A DNA stretch of 64,000 nt, from NCBI GenBank assembly GCA_001411745.2, contig LIQB01000001.1, positions 248,001-312,000 on the forward strand, given 5' to 3'. Made by a program: the position numbers and the translations under genes. This stretch comes from Psychrobacter glacincola. GTDB taxonomy: Bacteria; Pseudomonadota; Gammaproteobacteria; Pseudomonadales; Moraxellaceae. This document shows positions 26,851 through 35,527 of this stretch, one piece after another. Under the pieces are notes generated by a model. The model was not told the origin of the DNA. It was given only the letters and a program-made list of their open reading frames with translations, and ran no database searches. Within the stretch, counting starts at the first letter, position 1. Each line of letters opens with the position of its first letter.

Positions 26851-29016
26851 GTGATTCTGCCTATTGATCCGCCACCATATGTGCCACCAGTAGTGAAACC
26901 AGAAATTATTTTTCCAATTCCTAAACCAGAAATTGTTCCGCCCTCAGTTATTCTGCCAGCACCTGAGCAACGTGAACTGCTGCAGAATTTGCGTTTTGCA
27001 GATGGTGCAACTGAACTTGATAAAAAGCAGTTTGGCTTAGAGAGTTGGAATCCTAGAGCGATCGCTGCTAGAAACGGTCTTTTATATATTGCCAACGATA
27101 CTGGAACGGCTAATATTTTGCGTTATGACTTAAATACTAAAAATGTTTTGGCACCTATTCAACCAGAAACTATAAGTGGTATTGGGCAGTCTTGGAATCG
27201 GTTGACGGATATTAGTATTTATAAAGATCGTTTATATACTTCTTCTTTGTCCTCAAATCGAGTCGATATCTTTGATATTGCTACCGGTGAAGCACAGTTG
27301 GTGATGTCTCTAGGTACAGGTTCATGGTCAGGTGACCAAGAAAATCTTGCGGTGGTTCATCCAATTTCTGTCGCTGCAAACGATCAGTATGTTTTTGCGG
27401 CGGATACACACAATCGTATTAACGTCTGGAAACAAAGCGATGTTGTACCTGGTAATACACTAAAAGCTAAGAAGCATGCGCGTTTGTCTTTACCAAACTG
27501 CGGTAATATTTATTGTAATGTACGTTTAGAAGCGGTTGGTGATTTACTATATGCAAGCTTCGATAATGGTCAAGTGTATGTATATGATGTCTCGACGATT
27601 CAACAAGAGGCAACCGGAAACGATATTGTCCCTTTAAAACAAACCAATCCGGGTATCAACATCTTTAATACCGCCGATGATGGTTTATTCTATGGCTCAC
27701 GTAACAGTGGACATGTAGAAAGCTTCAAACCAGAAGAGCTAAGAGGCGCAGTAAACTTCCTCCCTAAGGCACAAGACAGTTTTAAAGCCTACCGTTTAGA
27801 AGGCAGTAGCACTAATGCCAACCTAAACAAAGCCACGGATATGGTAGTCAATAAAGAGAAGGTTTTACAGTTAAGTAACGGCAAAGTAACGATATTACCG
27901 ATACAAACTATTCAACAATATCGGTCGAATCAAACCGGTTATGTTACCCAATTGCAGCAGGCTGCGGCGTTGAGCCAAACCTATATGTTACAAGATGGCG
28001 AAGATTGGGATACTTTAACCAACTCTAACTTACGCTATTTTAAAATCAGTAATATTTTATCAGCGACTGTTAATAGAAATAATATTCAGCTTCAGAGTTA
28101 CAGTGCTGCTGCCGTCAGTAATTTAGACATCCAAGCCAAATTAAAAGGTACTGATCAATGGTTCACTATCGCGCATTTGGATCAATTAGCGCCATTTAGT
28201 CAGACCAAGCTTACTTTGGAGATCAGTGATCAAAATCGTTATCCATTAGTAGACGATAAAGGCTCTATTCAATTAGCAGGCTTAAACCAATTTAAGCAGC
28301 TGCCGCTTGATTTATTAGACATTAAAGTGGCATCGAAGACAGATGCGCTTGTACAAAAGCTGGCTACGATCAAACCTAAATGGGGTATCTCCTTCGGTAA
28401 ATATTCTCGCAATGATGGGCAGTGGGAGAAAATTAATCCCGTCTATGCACGTGAGTGGGTCATTATGATGACCAATTTTTCTTACCTTGTCAGCAGCCCT
28501 GAATTTGAAAAAGTTTGGTTTGACCAGAAAAAAGCCATAGGCAGTGATTTCTTTGGCAATGCAGGTCCAATTGTTGGTGAGGGTGGCTATTATACGCCAC
28601 AACAATATACCCAGTATTTTAATCAAATAATGAATCGTGGTGATATTCGCTTAGGGATTACTACCATCGGTGGCGGTTTAGGCGGTGGAGATATATTAGG
28701 TATCGATACTTGGTATTTCTATTCACATTATTTCAATGCTGACATCGGTGTGATTGGTCATGAGTTTGGTCATCATTGGGGCAGTCATGATAGTGCTTGG
28801 GCAAACTATAACGTCGGTATGCAAGCTATCACCTTGCAATTACATCAATATTTCCAACGTAAACAGCAGCTGCCGTATATGGATCCTGAACTCAATAAAT
28901 TCCATAACGCACCGAAAGACCAACTTTATAACGGCATTGTTGAAAACATGCGTCAGCCACGTCCTAGCTCTGATGTGAATAATCTAGAACGATACTTTGC
29001 ACAAAATCCTCTGTAA
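26851..29016 (+). CDS. Metzincin-like putative metalloprotease, C-terminal part of the frameshifted lipoprotein
   Basis: The 721 residues from the GTG at 26851 begin with more proline-rich linker (PPPYVPPVVKPEI). A beta-propeller-like region follows, with repeated LYIAND, LYTSS, VFAAD, LYASF strands over about residues 70-300. A putative catalytic domain carries HEFGHHWGSHD at residues 637-647. This fits HExxHxxGxxD, the metzincin zinc site with Asp as third ligand. A Met about ten residues on (VGMQA) could serve as a Met-turn. Sequence to the stop is intact, so loss of function depends only on the upstream frameshift. I do not recognise a named family. Confidence 0.65.
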   Translation: MILPIDPPPYVPPVVKPEIIFPIPKPEIVPPSVILPAPEQRELLQNLRFADGATELDKKQFGLESWNPRAIAARNGLLYIANDTGTANILRYDLNTKNVLAPIQPETISGIGQSWNRLTDISIYKDRLYTSSLSSNRVDIFDIATGEAQLVMSLGTGSWSGDQENLAVVHPISVAANDQYVFAADTHNRINVWKQSDVVPGNTLKAKKHARLSLPNCGNIYCNVRLEAVGDLLYASFDNGQVYVYDVSTIQQEATGNDIVPLKQTNPGINIFNTADDGLFYGSRNSGHVESFKPEELRGAVNFLPKAQDSFKAYRLEGSSTNANLNKATDMVVNKEKVLQLSNGKVTILPIQTIQQYRSNQTGYVTQLQQAAALSQTYMLQDGEDWDTLTNSNLRYFKISNILSATVNRNNIQLQSYSAAAVSNLDIQAKLKGTDQWFTIAHLDQLAPFSQTKLTLEISDQNRYPLVDDKGSIQLAGLNQFKQLPLDLLDIKVASKTDALVQKLATIKPKWGISFGKYSRNDGQWEKINPVYAREWVIMMTNFSYLVSSPEFEKVWFDQKKAIGSDFFGNAGPIVGEGGYYTPQQYTQYFNQIMNRGDIRLGITTIGGGLGGGDILGIDTWYFYSHYFNADIGVIGHEFGHHWGSHDSAWANYNVGMQAITLQLHQYFQRKQQLPYMDPELNKFHNAPKDQLYNGIVENMRQPRPSSDVNNLERYFAQNPL

Positions 29017-29038
29017 TTAAATAAATTAAAAAATGAGT

Positions 29039-29070
29039 CAATACTTGCGTAAGCGAGTGTTGGCTTTTTT
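29039..29070 (+). terminator. Terminator after the metalloprotease gene
   Basis: CAATACTTGC pairs with GCGAGTGTTG (including G-U pairs) around GTAA, with six T residues after GGC. Confidence 0.75.
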
Positions 29071-29098
29071 ATAATCGAATAGGTAGAAAATTTAAGCC

Positions 29099-29128
29099 AA
29101 AAAAACTGAGCACATGGCTCAGTTTTTT
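29099..29128. terminator. Bidirectional terminator downstream of purC
   Basis: ACTGAGC (29105-29111), a 5-base loop and GCTCAGT (29117-29123) have A and T runs on both sides. Confidence 0.85.
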
Positions 29129-29173
29129 GTTTTACGCTAAAGATTGACCTGCAATGCAGTGCCAATCAAATAT

Positions 29174-29887
29174 CTAGCTTAATGGCACACCAATACGGTT
29201 AGCCACTTCTTCATAAGCTTCAATGACATCGCCTAATGATTGACGGAAGCGGTCTTTATCCAGCTTCTTCTTAGTCGTCTTATCCCAAATACGGCAGCCA
29301 TCTGGTGAAAACTCATCCCCTAAGACGATACGGTCATGGAACACACCAAATTCTAGTTTGAAATCAACTAGTATCAAATCACCTGCTTCGAATAACGCCT
29401 TTAACACCTCATTTACTTGATGAGTCAACTCTTCCATTCTGGCAAGTTGTGCTTCGGTTGCCCAGCCAAGAGACACAGCAAGTGACTCATTGACCATTGG
29501 ATCACCCAGTGCATCATCTTTATAAAACAATTCATAAGTAGGCGGCGTCAATGCTTGCCCTTCTTCTAAGCCCAAACGACGAACCAAGCTGCCCGCAGCA
29601 AAGTTACGAACCACGCACTCAACTGGAATCATCTCTAAACGCTTGACCAATACTTCATCTTCAGACAATTGCTTTTCAAAATGCGTTTCGATACCAGCAT
29701 CAGCCAGTTTTTGCATGATGAAAGCGTTAAAACGATTATTAACGACACCTTTGCGTGCTAATTGCTCAATACGCTTGCCATCAAGCGCTGAAGTATCATC
29801 ACGGAAATGTAGAATCAAAAGATCATTATCTTCAGTCTCATAGACAGATTTGGCTTTGCCTTTATACAGCAGTTGTTGCTTTTGCAT
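29174..29887 (-). CDS. purC: Phosphoribosylaminoimidazole-succinocarboxamide synthase
   Basis: PurC ligates CAIR with aspartate using ATP to give SAICAR in purine synthesis. The 237-residue length is typical. Visible motifs are [15 protein letters not shown] at the N-terminus, [29 protein letters not shown] and [15 protein letters not shown]. It is the last gene of the minus-strand series dapA, BamC-like lipoprotein, purC, an order kept from E. coli. Confidence 0.97.
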   Translation of the reverse strand: MQKQQLLYKGKAKSVYETEDNDLLILHFRDDTSALDGKRIEQLARKGVVNNRFNAFIMQKLADAGIETHFEKQLSEDEVLVKRLEMIPVECVVRNFAAGSLVRRLGLEEGQALTPPTYELFYKDDALGDPMVNESLAVSLGWATEAQLARMEELTHQVNEVLKALFEAGDLILVDFKLEFGVFHDRIVLGDEFSPDGCRIWDKTTKKKLDKDRFRQSLGDVIEAYEEVANRIGVPLS

Positions 29888-30017
29888 TATGGGAGTTCCT
29901 GTTCGTTCAAGCTTATGTGGTAAAAACGCGCAGCGACCGCTGATTTTTGTATGACAGAATGAATAATATTTACATTAATCACTGTAAAATGTCAGCGGTA
30001 TAAATAAGGAAATAGCT

Positions 30018-30332
30018 TTAATTCGAAGGACTATTGACAGCGCGCTCAGGCTTCGGTAGCTGGTACTGATTACCTGATTCGTTCTGTAATTTCAGCGTAT
30101 TTGCACCAGCATTAGGAGTTGCGTACAAAGGTACAAAAGGAGCTGGTTCTTTGTTAGCAGGCAGCTCTATTGGCACAAGCTTTTTGCTTTGCTGATATTC
30201 TAAGCTACCATTGTCACGCTTACCAAGTAAGTTTTTAGCACTTTGGCAACCGCTCAATATTAAGGTACTTCCCAATATTAAGGTCAGCAGCGCAGGGAAT
30301 ATTTTTGCAGTCGGTGATGATATTTTCATCAT
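30018..30332 (-). CDS. bamC: Short lipoprotein in the position of BamC
   Basis: A lipoprotein of about 104 residues has a signal peptide ending LILSGC. The mature part is mostly unstructured: GSLEYQQSKKLVPIELP, then PFVPLYATPN and a QLPKPERAV-like tail. In E. coli the gene between dapA and purC is bamC (nlpB), whose unstructured N-terminus binds BamD in the outer-membrane assembly complex. This protein would correspond to that N-terminus without the two helix-grip domains. The symbol rests on position and general style, so it is tentative. I start at the Met-Met at 30332 behind AGAGAGA; a longer reading begins at 30353. Confidence 0.6.
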   Translation of the reverse strand: MMKISSPTAKIFPALLTLILGSTLILSGCQSAKNLLGKRDNGSLEYQQSKKLVPIELPANKEPAPFVPLYATPNAGANTLKLQNESGNQYQLPKPERAVNSPSN

Positions 30333-30367
30333 ATTATCTCTCTGAGTTAGCATTTACACGCATCATT

Positions 30368-31273
30368 TTATAATAAGTTCGCACGCACCAAGGCTTCATC
30401 AATAGTGGCATGATGTTGTTCAGCCAACCATACCAAAGGCAGACGAATACCAGTATCTATCATACCCATTTTATGAAGCGCATATTTGGCTGGGATAGGA
30501 CTTGACTCAATGAACAAGTCACGGTGTAAATGCTTGACCACATTATGTGCTTTATGAGCCGCATCAAAATCACCACGAAGCGCCGCTGTAAAAGTCTCGC
30601 TCATCGCTTTTGGGGCGACGTTGGCAGTGACTGAGATATTACCTTTACCACCAAATGTCATCAAATCAAGCGCCGTACCGTCATCACCAGATAGCACGAC
30701 GATTCTATCGCCCACTGCTTTGATCAATTGCTCACCGCGAGCGATAGAGCCTGTGGCATCTTTAATCGCGACGATATTATCGATATCAGCCAGACGTTCT
30801 ACGGTCTCTTGTGCAATATCAACGACCGTACGTCCTGGCACATTATAAAGCATCTGCGGGATATTCACCGCGCGCGCGATAGCCTTATAATGTTGGTATA
30901 AGCCTTCTTGTGGCGGCTTGTTATAATAAGGCGCAACCAATAACGCACAATCTGCACCAGCGTCGGCAGCATCTTGGGTCAGCTTAATGGCTTCCATCGT
31001 ATTATTGGCACCTGTTCCAGCAATCACTGGTACACGACCTTTGACATGCTGAACAAAGTAGCGAATGACATCGCTGTGCTCTTGCATAGATAATGTCGCT
31101 GACTCGCCAGTAGTACCAACGGCAACGAGACAATGCGTGCCTTGCTCAATCTGCCAATCTATGAGATCCGCCAGACGTTTATAATCAACCGTGCCGTCAG
31201 GATGCATGGGCGTTACCAAGGCTACCATTGAGCCTTGTAGTCGGGTTTTGATCTCGTCGTATGCTGTGCTCAT
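30368..31273 (-). CDS. dapA: 4-hydroxy-tetrahydrodipicolinate synthase
   Basis: DapA condenses pyruvate and aspartate semialdehyde in lysine and diaminopimelate synthesis. The 301-residue TIM barrel has GSMVALVTPM, VAVGTTGESATLS, LLVAPYYNKPPQEGLYQH, Tyr143 in MLYNVPGRT and the Schiff-base Lys171 in VAIKDATGS. No lysine riboswitch is evident upstream. A 35-base gap separates it from the BamC-like gene, consistent with one operon. Confidence 0.97.
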   Translation of the reverse strand: MSTAYDEIKTRLQGSMVALVTPMHPDGTVDYKRLADLIDWQIEQGTHCLVAVGTTGESATLSMQEHSDVIRYFVQHVKGRVPVIAGTGANNTMEAIKLTQDAADAGADCALLVAPYYNKPPQEGLYQHYKAIARAVNIPQMLYNVPGRTVVDIAQETVERLADIDNIVAIKDATGSIARGEQLIKAVGDRIVVLSGDDGTALDLMTFGGKGNISVTANVAPKAMSETFTAALRGDFDAAHKAHNVVKHLHRDLFIESSPIPAKYALHKMGMIDTGIRLPLVWLAEQHHATIDEALVRANLL

Positions 31274-31711
31274 AACCGTGCCTTACTGTATTATCCTAGC
31301 TTTTTTCAAAGCTGTCACATGATAGGTCGTTGGCAAGTGTCAATGATTACGTCTACGCCTGCACTCATATTGTGTACATTCATAGGCAACATTGGCAATA
31401 TCTTGCTTGATATTAATGCTAAGTATTTTTTATTATCAATCTTTTTCTATGATAAAAGCGTTAGCAATATAGATGCTAAAAATCGTCTTAGCCTTATTTT
31501 TGCCAATGACCGACAACGCTTATTTAATACTAAAAATAAAATAATAAAAACGCCTGCTAGTGTAGCATATTTTGATTTGACCGCTATCAATCAATTAACG
31601 TTCAATCAATTGAATTGCTGACATGCCATTACAACCTACAAACCAGTAGCCTTATTATTCAACTCTCAGTTTAGCGCAATGAATCAGCGCTGATAAGTCT
31701 TTTGAGTCATG
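31274..31711. other. Intergenic stretch upstream of dapA
   Basis: AT-rich region of 438 bases holding the presumed dapA promoter. A 100-codon plus-strand frame (31319-31621) has no convincing ribosome site and ordinary AT-rich composition, so I do not count it as a gene. Confidence 0.4.
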
Positions 31712-32920
31712 TTAACGAATCGTCAACACATCGATAGTGGGGCGATACAAGCGAAAAGGCAGCCCTCGTGTGCCAATACCGCTACTGACAAATATCTGCG
31801 CACTGCCATGTTGATATAAACCTCGCTGCTTGCCCATGCGGCTATTATTCAACAGGGTTGACTGCTCGCTACTACGTGCGATATATTTTTGTTTTTGTGC
31901 CAACCATATATTTTTTTGAATCGCTTTTGCTGCACCAGTAATCAATAGTGGTCGTGGTTGTAAGGATTTTGGCAAATCGCTAATACTATCAAATCGTGAA
32001 GCCAATATGATGACGGGCTTCGTGGTATTAGCAATTTCAGCACCAAGCGCGGCTTTATCAGACGCATTTGCACTTTCAATATCAGCAAATTGTTTAGGAA
32101 CATCTTGCCAGCCGCAAAGCACGGCGACGGTTGGACTATTTTCCAAATTTTGCTGTCTAAAACCCTCTTTATTATTTTTAGAATAGCTCGCACTGGGCAT
32201 TACTGGAAGCGCATTAGTAGCCCCAGTACATTTAAGTGGCAGCGAGGTACACTGTTGACCAATATAGCTGATATCAAGCACATCAAAGGCACTGGACAAC
32301 GTATCTTCTAATAACGGCTGTCCTTGCTTAGTCGTATTAATCGATTGATAACGCAAGTCTGAGGTACTCATCACTGTATAAATAGGCTTATTAACCCCTT
32401 TAAACAACATGAGCTGACCCACTAAATCAGCACTTGGGTAATACAACCAGTCGCCCGTAATCAGCACCGCATCTGCTGGTAACGCATTGATGGTAGCAAC
32501 CAGTTTACGAATATGACGCGGCTTGCCGCTATACAAGCCTATGCGTAAATCAGCCAATACGGCAACCGTCAGCGGTGTGGATAAATCTAAGTCGATTGCA
32601 TGATGATCTAAACGTAAACGATTGGGTTGTATCACCACGGTATAAAAATAGAACCCCATTGCAAATACGGCCACTAGCACGAGTGTCAGTGATAGCTGCG
32701 GCAGTATCGGCAACATGTCTTGCGACCAACCTATCACCAACAGCAAAGCCCAAACGGGCATAGTATAGGCAGCATAATATAGTGCCAACTTCAACCAAAT
32801 ACGCATAAAACGTTTGGTAGGATTGGCATTGAACGTTTGTAATCCTGACCACAGTATAATATACGCAAGCAATACTGCTACCGTAGAGATACTTAGGATA
32901 TAAAGAGCATGGTCAGTCAT
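31712..32920 (-). CDS. Degenerate YkuE-like metallophosphoesterase, membrane-anchored
   Basis: The 402-residue protein has about three hydrophobic N-terminal segments and then a calcineurin-like phosphoesterase fold. Strand motifs survive: LADLRIG (normally SDLHLG), VLITGDWLYYP (GD motif intact) and the C-terminal VSSGIGTRGLPFRLYRP. Key metal ligands are gone: the His of DxH is Arg, the GNHD motif reads STSDL, and the GHTHGGQ motif reads TGAAKA. Extra insertions fill the middle. The frame is fully open and AT/GC content is ordinary, so it looks like a maintained pseudoenzyme rather than a decaying gene. CAGG precedes the ATG. Confidence 0.72.
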   Translation of the reverse strand: MTDHALYILSISTVAVLLAYIILWSGLQTFNANPTKRFMRIWLKLALYYAAYTMPVWALLLVIGWSQDMLPILPQLSLTLVLVAVFAMGFYFYTVVIQPNRLRLDHHAIDLDLSTPLTVAVLADLRIGLYSGKPRHIRKLVATINALPADAVLITGDWLYYPSADLVGQLMLFKGVNKPIYTVMSTSDLRYQSINTTKQGQPLLEDTLSSAFDVLDISYIGQQCTSLPLKCTGATNALPVMPSASYSKNNKEGFRQQNLENSPTVAVLCGWQDVPKQFADIESANASDKAALGAEIANTTKPVIILASRFDSISDLPKSLQPRPLLITGAAKAIQKNIWLAQKQKYIARSSEQSTLLNNSRMGKQRGLYQHGSAQIFVSSGIGTRGLPFRLYRPTIDVLTIR

Positions 32921-33161
32921 AATTACCTGATGGTTACGAGAGAGTATGAGCCTAGCAACTGGCTTACCCTATATTAGAACGTATAGAGCGATAAATAAAT
33001 CGCTCCATGAATAAGTTAGTGACAATGTTAGATTATTTTAAGTCATGGGTAAAAAAATCAGCCATTATAGGGGTCGAGCTCTATCATAGACAAGTAGAAT
33101 TATTGACGCGCCTGTTATGCCATGCTCAATTGCTGCCCCGACTACCCATTACCCCTACCAA

Positions 33162-33188
33162 GCTATCAAAGCTATCAAAGCTATCAAA
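33162..33188. repeat. 9-bp tandem repeat AGCTATCAA x3
   Basis: Three copies of AGCTATCAA and part of a fourth lie directly past the stop codon of the protease gene read from the minus strand. Confidence 0.8.
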
Positions 33189-33190
33189 GC

Positions 33191-34645
33191 TTATTCAATA
33201 CGTAAACCAATAATCGCGGGAATACCTTGGCGAATAATTTCAATGGTCACTACGCCTTTTTTGGGCAATGATGAAATCGCGCTTGAAAAATCCGTGACCT
33301 TTTTAATTGGCTTTTGGTGAAAATTGGTAATCACATCACCTGCCAATAGACCTGAACGCGCCGCCAATCCCGTTGGGTCAACTGTGGTGACCAAAATACC
33401 CGTCTTATTATCCACTGCGATTTCTGCTTGCTCATCAGCGGTCAAGTTACGTAAACGCAAGCCTAACTGCACCTCATCATTCTGCTGATCGCCGCCTTGT
33501 GCTCTCACATCATTGGGCGCATAAGTGAGTTTGCCGCTGATGGTCATCTGCTTACCATTACGCTGAATCTGTGCGCGGAAGCTATCGCTCGGTTTGGCAC
33601 GATTGAGCAAGTTTAATAAATCTGAGGCGCGCATAATTTGCACTTCATTATATTGCAAAATGATATCGCCAGGTTTTAGACCAGCTTTTTGTGCAGGTGA
33701 GTCTGGTGATACTCTTGTCAGTAGCGCACCTTGAGGACGATCTAGATTATAAGCTTCTGCTAAATTGCGATCGATGTCTTGCGGATAAATACCTAAATAA
33801 GCACGCACCACTTCGCCATCGGTTTTTAGCTGCTCGTAAATATCCATCGCCGCATCAATCGGAATGGAAAACGACAGACCCATGTAACCACCTGTACCAC
33901 TAAAGATACGCGAATTAATACCAATCACTTCACCGCGCTGATTAAATAGTGGACCGCCTGAGTTACCCGGGTTCAATGCCACGTCTGTTTGGATAAATGG
34001 CACGCTGGTATCGCGTGAAAAGCTGCGTGATTTAGCACTGACAATGCCCGCCGATGCTGAGTAATCAAAACCAAATGGCGAACCAATAGCTAGTACTGGC
34101 TCCCCTACTTTCAGAGCATTCGAGTCGCCGATAGGCAAAGCGGGAAATTGGTTGCCCGAGACTTTTAGCACTGCCACATCAGAGCGCTCATCACTACCAA
34201 CCAAGGTTGCATCAAGCTCCGTTCTATCGTTAAGAGTAACAGTGATTTTATCAGCGCCCTCCACCACATGATGGTTGGTTAGCATATAACCATCGGCTGT
34301 GACAAAAAAAGCCGTGCCATAAGCATGCTCAATTGCTGGCGTGGCAGCCTGATCAGGAATACGTAAACGATCACCAAAGAACTGCCGCAACAATTCGGCT
34401 GTTTGGGCTTGGGCAAGCTCAGCCTCGCTGACGGTCTTGGTGACATTTACGCGGGCAACGGCTGGGGTAACTTGCTGCACTAAGTCAGAAAAATCTGCCG
34501 TGGTGACGACAGCTTGGGCGCTCGCCATGGCGGTGGCAGTGACGCCAGTAACCATCGAGGTACTGACAGCAAGCACCAGCGCACTACGTTTTAACCAATG
34601 CGGCACATAAAACTTAGATTGCGCTGTAAGCATATTGATAGGCAT
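33191..34645 (-). CDS. degP: DegP/HtrA-type periplasmic serine protease
   Basis: This periplasmic protease-chaperone degrades or refolds damaged envelope proteins. After a signal peptide (cleavage near AMASA), the trypsin-like domain carries His126 in TNHHVVEG, Asp156 in RSDVAVLKV and Ser229 in NPGNSGGPLF. Two PDZ domains follow: YLGIYPQDIDR...GALLTRVSPDSPAQKAGLKPGDII, and ILVTTVDPTGLAARSGLLAGDVI. The length (484) fits DegP/DegQ/MucD. I start at 34645 because GGAGGA sits seven bases ahead and would overlap the ATG four codons upstream. Confidence 0.93.
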   Translation of the reverse strand: MPINMLTAQSKFYVPHWLKRSALVLAVSTSMVTGVTATAMASAQAVVTTADFSDLVQQVTPAVARVNVTKTVSEAELAQAQTAELLRQFFGDRLRIPDQAATPAIEHAYGTAFFVTADGYMLTNHHVVEGADKITVTLNDRTELDATLVGSDERSDVAVLKVSGNQFPALPIGDSNALKVGEPVLAIGSPFGFDYSASAGIVSAKSRSFSRDTSVPFIQTDVALNPGNSGGPLFNQRGEVIGINSRIFSGTGGYMGLSFSIPIDAAMDIYEQLKTDGEVVRAYLGIYPQDIDRNLAEAYNLDRPQGALLTRVSPDSPAQKAGLKPGDIILQYNEVQIMRASDLLNLLNRAKPSDSFRAQIQRNGKQMTISGKLTYAPNDVRAQGGDQQNDEVQLGLRLRNLTADEQAEIAVDNKTGILVTTVDPTGLAARSGLLAGDVITNFHQKPIKKVTDFSSAISSLPKKGVVTIEIIRQGIPAIIGLRIE

Positions 34646-35527
34646 GTTGTCCTCCATATAAGTAATCGTTGTTATTTTTAATGGTTATGTTTTGGCTACT
34701 ATCGCTAGTGACGTGTATACGATGTTTTAATTTTAACCAAATCCGTATATGACAAACGTTGCATCGGCACTTAATGTTATAACGGCCAACCTTTTTAGTC
34801 GCTATCTAGTCGTTTATTAGATTACTGTTTTTTATACCCTTATGCCATCGACCATTCACCTTTCCTTATATAAACACCCCAAAACAATGATAATCCTCGC
34901 TAGGTGCATGATAAAGACGGCTACTGTATGATAAGTCATCGTGCTATTTTGTCATTATTCCGATCATGTAGGATAACCCAAGGCGCAATTATTTGACCCA
35001 GTTATTGTATATTTTTACCGCTGCCTACTGATATCGTGCTAGATATGGCCTTGCTCAGCATGAAATAAAAGCATGTTATGATAGCAAGCCAAATAACTTT
35101 TCAAGCAAACTAAAGTCTATAAATAATCATTATTGACTATTGTTTTATAAAGCTGGCTATTATCACCCTTATTTTTCATCTTTTGCATCACTAGAATAAT
35201 TCGATGCTCAATTCAAGATAAATGGATAAAAAAAGTCGCGTGACAGTACTATCCATAATAGACTGAGCGAGCTTGATGCCATATACGATTTATATGAGAT
35301 TAACGATTTTTTCTAGCAATGCTTTTGTCTTTACTACTCTATAGTAGTTATATCATATCTAGCTCATGTTGTGATTCATGATGGATACCATTGTCGTCGC
35401 TTACGTTTTATAGAGATGTGTCTCTATAGCGAGTAGCGTCAACTTATTACTATACTACTGGCAGCCGCGACTCTAAAAAAGCGGTTGATAGCTATAAAAT
35501 ACGACAAGATTATAAAAGGATCAATTT
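34646..35527. other. 882-base intergenic region upstream of the antiporter gene
   Basis: The longest gene-free stretch of the window, AT-rich, between divergent genes. A hairpin TATAGAGA-TGTG-TCTCTATA lies at 35409-35428, about 100 bases before the antiporter start. I see no tRNA, known small RNA motif or gene remnant. Its length leaves room for complex regulation or a small RNA. Confidence 0.4.
35409..35428. promoter_or_regulatory. Perfect 8-bp hairpin upstream of the antiporter
   Basis: TATAGAGA, a TGTG loop and TCTCTATA pair fully. No T run follows. It could be an operator or leader element. Confidence 0.3.

Noticed and set aside
26504-27095. Long minus-strand open frames encoding SGLTSGL- and LNFWLNFW-type repeats
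   Set aside because: They are antisense shadows of the 12-bp repeat in the VKPE lipoprotein; a repeat without stops opens every frame.
31319-31621. 100-codon plus-strand frame upstream of dapA
   Set aside because: No ribosome site, AT-rich random composition and no recognisable motif.
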